Under the pieces are notes generated by a model. The model was not told the origin of the DNA. It ran no database searches and saw only the letters and a program-made list of their open reading frames with translations. This document shows positions 47,312 to 54,279 of a stretch of DNA of 54,279 nt, piece by piece. The position numbers and the translations under genes are program-made. This stretch comes from Xylophilus ampelinus (GTDB taxonomy: Bacteria; Pseudomonadota; Gammaproteobacteria; Burkholderiales; Burkholderiaceae_C). Within the stretch, counting starts at the first letter, position 1, and the number at the start of each line of letters is the position of its first letter. The DNA lies in assembly GCF_901875635.1 (NCBI RefSeq), contig NZ_CABFMN010000098.1, forward strand, positions 1-54,279. Reading direction: 5' to 3'.

Positions 47312-47683
47312 ATGGAGATCCACGATCTCGGCGGGGCCCTGCTCGACGCATGGGTAGCGCGAGCGCAGGGCCTGTGCGACATCCGGGTGGACACTGTCGA
47401 CGGCCTCTCGGTGTGCCTCGCCCGCTGGGTCGATCGCACCGAGGTCAGGCCCTACAGCCCCAGCACTGACTGGGCGCTGGCAAACCTGATCATCGATCGC
47501 GAACACATCGCACTGCGCGACCTGTGGCTGCGTGGGAGCCCGCCCGCCTTCGAGGCAATGCTGCGGCGCGCCGATGTGACCTGGTTTTCTCGCGGTGAAT
47601 TGCCGCTGGAGGCGGCGATGCGCGTCTACGTGCGCAGCCGTTTCACTGAAGAGGAAGTGCGGCTGCGCTCCTTCGGCGCCTGA
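47312..47683 (+). CDS. Hypothetical protein, possibly DUF2591/NinX-like
   Basis: The 123-residue cytoplasmic protein contains RPYSPSTDWALANLIIDREHIAL and PLEAAMRVYVRSRFTEEE. The order 'YSPSTDWA...I..E.I.L ... A.MR.YV.S.FG' reminds me of DUF2591 (phage NinX-like) proteins, which also occur on betaproteobacterial chromosomes. No phage genes surround it. A GGAGG at 47289-47293 precedes the start. Confidence 0.65.
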   Translation: MEIHDLGGALLDAWVARAQGLCDIRVDTVDGLSVCLARWVDRTEVRPYSPSTDWALANLIIDREHIALRDLWLRGSPPAFEAMLRRADVTWFSRGELPLEAAMRVYVRSRFTEEEVRLRSFGA

Positions 47684-47695
47684 GGTGCTTGGGGC

Positions 47696-47893
47696 TCAGC
47701 CGGCTCGCCGGGCACGCAGGCGCGCCATCACGAGGAGCGCCTGCGCCATGGCCCGGGCTCGGCGCTGCAGCGCATGACGCACCGCGGGCCTCGGATCCTG
47801 TCCCGGCTTGAGCGAACTCCGGTCGCGCCCGCCCGTGGCCATGAAGTCCAGCAGCGCGGCGTACTCGGAAGTGTCGGGGGACGGGAAATCCAT
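47696..47893 (-). CDS. Possible 65-residue hypothetical protein
   Basis: The frame MDFPSPDTSEYAALLDFMATGG... ends RLRARRAG and has an acidic N-terminal and basic C-terminal half. The ATG at 47893 has no strong ribosome site. A perfect 12-bp palindrome (47957-47968) lies 64 bp upstream. It is convergent with the preceding gene. Alternative frames of the region look less protein-like. It may also be non-coding. Confidence 0.4.
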   Translation of the reverse strand: MDFPSPDTSEYAALLDFMATGGRDRSSLKPGQDPRPAVRHALQRRARAMAQALLVMARLRARRAG

Positions 47894-47956
47894 GCGGTGA
47901 TGTTAGTACGCAAGCAGTCATCTTCCCGCTACCGTTCAGCCGGTTACGCAACGAGT

Positions 47957-47968
47957 GTGAAATTTCAC
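47957..47968. promoter_or_regulatory. 12-bp perfect palindrome GTGAAATTTCAC
   Basis: GTGAAATTTCAC reads the same on both strands. It sits in the 234-bp non-coding gap between the 65-residue ORF and the glmS stop (47894-48127), close to TGTAAGAAAC. Regulator-binding site is the likely role; no matching regulator can be named. Confidence 0.4.
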
Positions 47969-48127
47969 CGCCTGTAAGAAACATTTGTGCAGCCGGCCCG
48001 GTCCGCTCGAACGCGGATCCCATGCCGTTCACGAAATCGGGCCATTCCGGCGCGGGCCGCGGCAGGCAGCTTCCGCATTGCGCGAAGCGGTCGCGCGGTG
48101 GCCAGCGCCGTTCCAAGTGCATGCCGG

Positions 48128-50002
<1,875 letters not shown>

Positions 50003-50114
50003 GGTGGATTCCTTGGAAAGCTGACCTAGCCGGCATCGTAGGCCGGTCCGCCTGAATTTTTCTTTCGTTATCCTGGTGAATATGGATGCCTCATTCGTTC
50101 ATCAGTGGAATTGA

Positions 50115-50127
50115 ATGAATATTTCAT
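50115..50127. promoter_or_regulatory. AT-rich palindrome before the Lrp-type gene
   Basis: ATGAA-TAT-TTCAT lies 10 bp before the start of the Lrp gene in an AT-rich island (50102-50137) unusual for this GC-rich window. Lrp/AsnC proteins bind such sites and often control their own gene. Confidence 0.4.
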
Positions 50128-50137
50128 AATTGATTCC

Positions 50138-50641
50138 ATGTCGGAAGAAATCAACCTCGACGCCATCGACTGGCGCTTGCTCGACGCCCTGCAGCGCGAT
50201 GCCTCGCGCACCAACCAGCAGTTGGCGCTCGATACGCACCTCTCGCCCGCCACCTGCCTGCGCCGCGTGCAGCGCCTGCGCCAGGCCGGCCTGATCGAGC
50301 GCGAGGTCGCGCTGCTGGCGGCCGACCGCCTGGCCGTCACGCTCACGGCGCTGGTCGAGATCTCGCTCGACCGCCAGGACGCCGGCGCGCTCGACACTTT
50401 CGAGGCCCGCGTCGCACCCGACGAAGCCGTGCAGCAGTGCTGGCGCGTCTCGCCAGGGCCGGATTTCATCCTCGTCGTCAGCGTGCGCGACATGCCCGCC
50501 TACCAGGCGCTGGCGCAGCGCCTGTTCACCAGCGATGCCAACGTACGCAACGTGAAGGCCTTCTTCAGCGTCAAGCGCGCGAAGTTCGAGCCACGGCTGC
50601 CACTGCCCCTGCCCGGCAACGCGCCCACGTCGAGCCGCTGA
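50138..50641 (+). CDS. Lrp/AsnC-family transcriptional regulator
   Basis: The 167-residue protein has the Lrp helix-turn-helix (LDAIDWRLLDALQRDASRTNQQLA, then LSPATCLRRVQRLRQAGLIERE) and a RAM domain (ALVEISLDRQDAG, VSPGPDFILVVSVRDMPAYQALAQRLF). The ATG at 50138 fits the family N-terminus; a GTG at 50105 would add 11 residues from the AT-rich operator region and is less likely. It is divergent from glmS and convergent with nat. Possible targets are glmS, amino-acid genes or itself. Confidence 0.92.
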   Translation: MSEEINLDAIDWRLLDALQRDASRTNQQLALDTHLSPATCLRRVQRLRQAGLIEREVALLAADRLAVTLTALVEISLDRQDAGALDTFEARVAPDEAVQQCWRVSPGPDFILVVSVRDMPAYQALAQRLFTSDANVRNVKAFFSVKRAKFEPRLPLPLPGNAPTSSR

Positions 50642-50643
50642 AG

Positions 50644-50715
50644 CGCTTTTTGCTCTCTTTTTGATAGCTTCTTTCGCCCGTCAGACGGGCGTTGCAAGCA
50701 TTTTTTCTTCTGAAT
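50644..50715 (-). repeat. Interspersed repeat, copy D, overlapping the end of nat
   Basis: On the minus strand it reads ATGCTTGCAACGCCCGTC, then GGGCGAAAGAAGCTATC and AAAAAGAGAGC, matching copies A-C. It supplies the last codons and the stop of nat. Confidence 0.75.
50675..50706. terminator. Bidirectional terminator between lrp and nat
   Basis: CGCCCGTC (50675-50682) and GACGGGCG (50684-50691) form a GC hairpin, effectively a 6-bp stem with a 5-nt loop. A run of six T (50701-50706) follows on the plus strand after a 9-nt gap. On the minus strand the hairpin is followed by GAAAGAAGC. It is part of repeat copy D and could stop transcription from the lrp side. Confidence 0.5.
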
Positions 50716-51556
50716 CCGAGGCGCCCGCCTGCACGGCGTCGAGCTGCTGCGCAATGGCCGCATGCAGGCCCGGCTGCGTCGGCAGCTGCAGGCCGAAGAC
50801 CTCCTTCAGCACCCCGATCACGGCTTGCGGCGTGCGCAGCTCGCGCCGCAGGCTGGGCTGGCCGAGGCGGTGCAGCGCGTAGCTGCCGCCGCGCAGCGTG
50901 TGGCGGCAGAAGGGCCCGGTGCGCGCCGCCACCAGCCGCCCGAGGAAGGGCGAACCGGGGTGCGTCGACACGTACCAGTTGCCCACCTCCAGGTCGACCG
51001 GCGCCGGCGCCTCCAGGTCGAAGACGTACATCGCCCTCCACGCATCGCCGACCCAGGCGCGCAAGGTGTAGCGCCCGCGGCGACGATCGAGCCGGAAGGG
51101 CTCGTGCGGCGTGGGCTGCGCGCCCGCATCGTCGAGCGCCAGCGGCGCCGTGGGCACCATGCCGCCGAAGCCCACGTCGCTCAGCCAGTCACGCCCGTCC
51201 ACCCGCACGCGCACCATCTGGTGGGTGCGGGGCGGCAGCGCGTCTTCCGGGCCGCCCATGACCACGCGGGCCGTGAGGGGCGTGGCGTCGAAGCCAAGGT
51301 GCCGCAGCAGCGCGAGGTACAGGCCGTTGAGCTCGTAGCAGTAACCGCCGCGCCCCTCGAACAGCAGCTTGCGCTCGACCGAGGGCAGGTCGATCGCCAC
51401 CGGCCGGTGCAGGAAGGTGCTCAGCGTCTCGAAGGCGAAGGCCGCCGTGTGCCGCAACTGCAGCAGGTGCAGCGTGTCGAGGGTGGGGGCAGGCGCCCGG
51501 GCGAAGCCAAGGCGGCGCAGGTAGAGGTCGGCATGCTGCAGGGCGGGCGGTGGCAT
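50681..51556 (-). CDS. nat: Arylamine N-acetyltransferase
   Basis: NAT transfers acetyl from acetyl-CoA to arylamines, hydrazines and arylhydroxylamines. The 291-residue protein has the catalytic triad Cys73 (FEGRGGYCYELN), His112 (RTHQMVRV) and Asp127 (WLSDVGFGG), and the N-terminal RHTAAFAFETLS. The ATG at 51556 is chosen because upstream codons in this frame begin only with TTG. The final residues (SDSEEKMLATPV) are encoded by repeat copy D. A SoxR-like box lies 40-57 bp upstream of the start. Confidence 0.95.
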   Translation of the reverse strand: MPPPALQHADLYLRRLGFARAPAPTLDTLHLLQLRHTAAFAFETLSTFLHRPVAIDLPSVERKLLFEGRGGYCYELNGLYLALLRHLGFDATPLTARVVMGGPEDALPPRTHQMVRVRVDGRDWLSDVGFGGMVPTAPLALDDAGAQPTPHEPFRLDRRRGRYTLRAWVGDAWRAMYVFDLEAPAPVDLEVGNWYVSTHPGSPFLGRLVAARTGPFCRHTLRGGSYALHRLGQPSLRRELRTPQAVIGVLKEVFGLQLPTQPGLHAAIAQQLDAVQAGASDSEEKMLATPV

Positions 51557-51595
51557 CGGCGCGGTCCGGAATGAACAGGAGCCGACACGGTGCAA

Positions 51596-51617
51596 CCTCA
51601 ACCTTCGTTGAGGTCAA
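51596..51617 (-). promoter_or_regulatory. SoxR/MerR-type operator overlapping the nat promoter
   Basis: CCTCAA-N6-TTGAGG (51596-51613) is an 18-bp inverted repeat. On the minus strand it is joined to TTGACC (51617-51612) as TTGACCTCAAC, exactly the layout of SoxR boxes, in which the operator fills a 19-bp spacer after the -35. The hexamer at the -10 position (CACCGT) is poor. The nat start is 40 bp further on. Confidence 0.6.
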
Positions 51618-51664
51618 AGCAAGAACCCGCGGCGCGCAGGGTCAAGCGCGCGCCGCCGCGCCGG

Positions 51665-53116
51665 CTACTTCGGCGCCTTCTTCGGCCGCTGCCAGTTGGC
51701 GAAGCTCACCTGCCGCCCGCGGGCCACGGTGAGCGCGCCGGGCTCGGTGCTCTTGGTCACGGTGGAGCCACCGCCCACGGTGCCGCCGGCACCGATGGTG
51801 ATGGGCGCCACCAGCACGCAGTTGCTGCCCACGTGCACGTCGTCGCCGATGACGGTGCGGTGCTTGTTGGCACCGTCGTAGTTGGCGGTGATGCTGCCGG
51901 CGCCGTAGTTGACGCGTGCGCCCACGGTCGCGTCGCCCAGGTAGGCCAGGTGGTTGGCCTTGGCGCCGTCGGCCAGGGTGGAGTTCTTGATCTCGACGAA
52001 GTTGCCCACGTGCACCTCGGCGCCGAGCTGCGCGCCGGGCCGCAGCCGTGCATAAGGGCCGATGAGCGCACCGGCGCCGACGATTGCGCCCTCCTTTCCA
52101 CCGTCGATGTGGGTGAAGGGATGGATGACGGCACCCGCGGCGATGCGCGCGTTGGCGACCACGCAGTGCGCCCCGATGCGCACGCCCTCGCCCAGCTCGA
52201 CGCGGCCTTCGAAGATGCAGCCGACATCGATCTCGACGTCCTGACCGCAGGTGAGCTCGCCGCGCAGGTCGAAGCGCGCCGGGTCGGCGAGGCGCACGCC
52301 CGCGTCCATCAGGCGCTCGGCCTGGCGACGCTGCCACACCCGCTCCAGCGCGGCGAGCTGCGAGGGGCTGTTGACGCCCGCGACCTGCATCTCGTCGTCG
52401 ATCACCTCCGCCACGACGGGCGTGCCTTCGTCCACGGCCATGCGTGCCACGTCGGTCAGGTAGTACTCGCCCTGGGCGTTGTCGTTGCTCAGCCAGCCGA
52501 GCCAGCGCTTGAGCGCGGCAGCGGGCGCGGCCATCACGCCGCTGTAGATCTCACGGATGGCGCGCTGGGCCTCGTTGGCGTCCTTGTGCTCCACGATGGC
52601 CTGCACGTGCGCACCCGAGCCGCCGCGCACGACACGGCCGTAGCCGGTGGGGTCGTCGAGTTCGACGGTGAGCAGCGCCAGCCGCTCGCCGCCACTCGCC
52701 GCCACCAGCGCGCGCAGGGTGTCCTCGGCGATCAGCGGCACGTCGCCCGAGAGCACGAGCACCGTGCCCGCGTCGGGCAGCTTCGGCACCGCCTGCTGCA
52801 CGGCGTGGCCGGTGCCCAGCTGCGGCTCCTGGCGCGCGAAGTCCAGCGCCACCGAAGCCCCGGCCAGCCCGCGCACGGCGCCTTCGACCTCTTCGGCGCC
52901 GTGGCCGGTGACGACCACGACCCGCGCCGCGCCCAGCCGCGTGGCCGTATCGATCACACGGCCAATGAGGGGTTGCCCGGCCAATCGATGCAACACTTTG
53001 GGCAGCCGGCTCTTCATGCGCGTGCCCTTGCCCGCGGCCATGACGACGACGGCGAGCGGGCCGGCCTGATGGCCGGTGGTGTTCGATGGCGAGGTGCTGC
53101 GGGATGAAGCGGTCAT
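51665..53116 (-). CDS. glmU: Bifunctional GlcNAc-1-P uridyltransferase / GlcN-1-P acetyltransferase
   Basis: GlmU makes UDP-GlcNAc. The 483-residue protein has the pyrophosphorylase motif MAAGKGTRMKSRLPKVLH (residues 26-43), LGTGHAVQQA, LSGDVPL and GEYYLTDVARMAV. A left-handed beta-helix acetyltransferase domain follows, with repeats such as IGPYARLRPGAQLGAEVHVGNFVEIKNS in pieces and NYDGANKHRTVIGDD. The N-terminus is about 20 residues longer than in E. coli. ATG at 53116 is chosen; a start nearer the MAAGKGTR motif is possible. It lies 108 bp upstream of nat on the same strand. Confidence 0.97.
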   Translation of the reverse strand: MTASSRSTSPSNTTGHQAGPLAVVVMAAGKGTRMKSRLPKVLHRLAGQPLIGRVIDTATRLGAARVVVVTGHGAEEVEGAVRGLAGASVALDFARQEPQLGTGHAVQQAVPKLPDAGTVLVLSGDVPLIAEDTLRALVAASGGERLALLTVELDDPTGYGRVVRGGSGAHVQAIVEHKDANEAQRAIREIYSGVMAAPAAALKRWLGWLSNDNAQGEYYLTDVARMAVDEGTPVVAEVIDDEMQVAGVNSPSQLAALERVWQRRQAERLMDAGVRLADPARFDLRGELTCGQDVEIDVGCIFEGRVELGEGVRIGAHCVVANARIAAGAVIHPFTHIDGGKEGAIVGAGALIGPYARLRPGAQLGAEVHVGNFVEIKNSTLADGAKANHLAYLGDATVGARVNYGAGSITANYDGANKHRTVIGDDVHVGSNCVLVAPITIGAGGTVGGGSTVTKSTEPGALTVARGRQVSFANWQRPKKAPK

Positions 53117-53135
53117 GTCAGGATCGGAGACGGTG

Positions 53136-54044
53136 ATGAACAGGCCAGGCGCCGCGACGCATGCGCCGGCGAAGACGCGCCTGCGGGGGCGGCTGCAAAT
53201 TATCGGCGTGCTGCTCCTGGCCGCCCTGCTGGGCGCCTGCAGTGCGGTGCGACTGGCGTACAACAACCTGCCGACGGCGAGCTACTGGTGGCTCGACGGC
53301 TATGTGGATTTCGACGGCGCGCAGTCGCTGCGCGTCCGTGAAGAACTGGATGCGCTGCTCGCCTGGCATCGCCGCGAGGAACTGCCGCAGATGCTCGCAC
53401 TGCTGCGTCGGGCACAGACGCTCGCGCCGAATGCCGTCACGCCGGCGCAGGCTTGCGAATTCGCCGACGCGGTCCGCGAGCGCCTGCTGGCCACGGCGGT
53501 GCGCGCCGAAAGGCCGGTGGCCGAGGTCGCGGTCACGCTCTCGCCCGCGCAACTGCAGCACCTGCAGGCGAAGTACGCGAAGGTGAATGACGAGTACCGC
53601 GACGAGTGGGTGTCGCTGGACGCGGCGGCGCTGCACGACAAGCGCTATCGCCGCCTGCTCGACCGGCACGAGGATTTCTATGGCGCGCTGCATGCCGAGC
53701 AGCGCGCCATGCTGCGGCGGATGGCGACCGAGTCGGTCTTCGATGCGAAGCGCGCCGACGCCGAGCGCCGTTCGCGCCAGACCGAGATCGTGGCGATGCT
53801 GCGGCGCTTCCAGTCCGAGCGCACGCCAGCAGCCGAGGCGCAGGCGACGATCCATGCGCTGGTGCGCCGCATCGCCGAGCCGCCGCCCGGGCCCTGGCGC
53901 GAACATCAGACTGCCCTGCAGGACGAGGGCTGCCGCCACCTTGCGGCGCTGCACAACACGACGACGCCGGCGCAGCGCGGCCGGGCGGTGGACCAACTGG
54001 GGCGCTATGCACGCGACGTGGAAGCGCTGATGGCCGCCGACTGA
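53136..54044 (+). CDS. DUF6279-type lipoprotein
   Basis: The 302-residue protein has a basic N-terminus and lipobox LLGAC (Cys35), then SAVRLAYNNLPTASYWWLDGYVDFD, the signature of the DUF6279 lipoproteins. The rest is helical and charged (REELDALLAWHRREELPQML, TLSPAQLQHLQAKYAKVNDEYRDEW in pieces). The ATG at 53136 is preferred; an ATG at 53115 overlaps the glmU start codon on the other strand. The role is unknown. It is divergent from glmU with 19 bp between. Confidence 0.85.
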   Translation: MNRPGAATHAPAKTRLRGRLQIIGVLLLAALLGACSAVRLAYNNLPTASYWWLDGYVDFDGAQSLRVREELDALLAWHRREELPQMLALLRRAQTLAPNAVTPAQACEFADAVRERLLATAVRAERPVAEVAVTLSPAQLQHLQAKYAKVNDEYRDEWVSLDAAALHDKRYRRLLDRHEDFYGALHAEQRAMLRRMATESVFDAKRADAERRSRQTEIVAMLRRFQSERTPAAEAQATIHALVRRIAEPPPGPWREHQTALQDEGCRHLAALHNTTTPAQRGRAVDQLGRYARDVEALMAAD

Positions 54045-54060
54045 AGCGGGGTTTCGAAGA

Positions 54061-54125
54061 AAGTGCAATCGGGCTGTGGCGCTTGCTGTGCCTGCGTTGC
54101 GGCCGAAATCGTCACGTTCGTTACT
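54061..54125 (+). repeat. 65-bp interspersed repeat, copy G
   Basis: This is the plus-strand partner of copy F (10180-10244). It starts 17 nt after the DUF6279 stop. The remaining 154 bases to the window end show no gene that I can support. Confidence 0.7.
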
Positions 54126-54279
54126 TTCTTGGGTGGGCTATTTGTTTGGGCGCTGGCCGGGGGCTTGTTCCTTCGTCGCTGTGGATCGGCCGGCACAACG
54201 GACTGGGGCGCTGGCGGCGGCCGCGGGCCTGCGTTCTCCGGCGCTGGCTCGCGCTGACCGGCTTGTCGTGCGTGCTGTG

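Noticed and set aside
47312..47683. Prophage remnant suggested by the NinX-like protein
   Set aside because: No integrase, attachment site or other phage gene is nearby and the similarity is only approximate.
54063..54257. 64-codon frame at the window end
   Set aside because: It starts with GTG inside repeat copy G, has no ribosome site and ends in low-complexity Gly/Ala sequence.

Overview
The window looks like a chromosomal piece of a high-GC betaproteobacterium of the order Burkholderiales, most likely family Comamonadaceae (Variovorax, Acidovorax or Ramlibacter-like). This is inferred from the very GC-rich codon use, the orphan Bug/TctC solute-binding proteins, the paired cyanophycin synthetase genes with their ABC/DUF1854 partners, and short interspersed intergenic repeats of a type I associate with that family. 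No rRNA, tRNA, CRISPR array, insertion sequence or prophage was found. No gene-free stretch exceeds 300 bases.

Layout. (1) 1-10145, plus strand: the 3' part of a type II secretion operon, gspJ-K-L-M-N-D-E-(exported orphan)-F. (2) 10326-13742, minus strand: ligA-ligB-pobA-tctC, an aromatic-acid hydroxylation and meta ring-cleavage operon. A divergent MarR regulator (13904-14419) and a palindromic operator face it. (3) 14496-16360, minus: a crotonase and a MaoC-like hydratase. (4) 16571-16945: a small exported protein. (5) 17066-26239, minus: an oligopeptide-type ABC importer enclosed by two isopenicillin-N-synthase-like 2-oxoglutarate/Fe(II) oxygenases, a D-2-hydroxyacid dehydrogenase and a GntR regulator. 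(6) 26451-27353: cytosolic 5'-nucleotidase. (7) 27377-34529: a GntR/HutC regulator divergent from an operon with a PEP-mutase/isocitrate-lyase-type lyase, LeuC/LeuD-like hydro-lyase, PrpF-type isomerase and two TctC binding proteins. (8) 34588-38392: DUF1810, a tiny lipoprotein, an SbmA/YddA-like ABC exporter, queC and a DUF2177 membrane protein. (9) 38397-46130: the cyanophycin locus (DUF1854 protein and ABC transporter divergent from two cyanophycin synthetases). (10) 46406-48127: small exported paralogues and hypotheticals. (11) 48128-54044: glmS, an Lrp regulator, arylamine N-acetyltransferase (nat), glmU and a DUF6279 lipoprotein.

How the genes work together. The T2SS block builds the outer-membrane secretin, inner-membrane platform and pseudopilus. 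Block 2 would hydroxylate a benzoate and open the ring. Block 7 has exactly the enzyme classes used in the last three steps of the dimethylmaleate branch of nicotinate fermentation (isomerase, hydratase, lyase), which would release pyruvate plus propionate. The cyanophycin block makes the Asp-Arg storage polymer, and glmS/glmU supply UDP-GlcNAc.

Most interesting points: a PobA homologue lacking both tyrosines of the phenol-activating relay; the putative branched C6-dicarboxylate operon; the oxygenase/ABC cluster; a dispersed repeat family whose members encode the signal peptide of one TctC and the C-terminus of Nat; a 65-bp second repeat pair; a SoxR-like box before nat; and a degenerate first cyanophycin synthetase. 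All alignments were made by eye and from memory of the protein families; no database search was possible.
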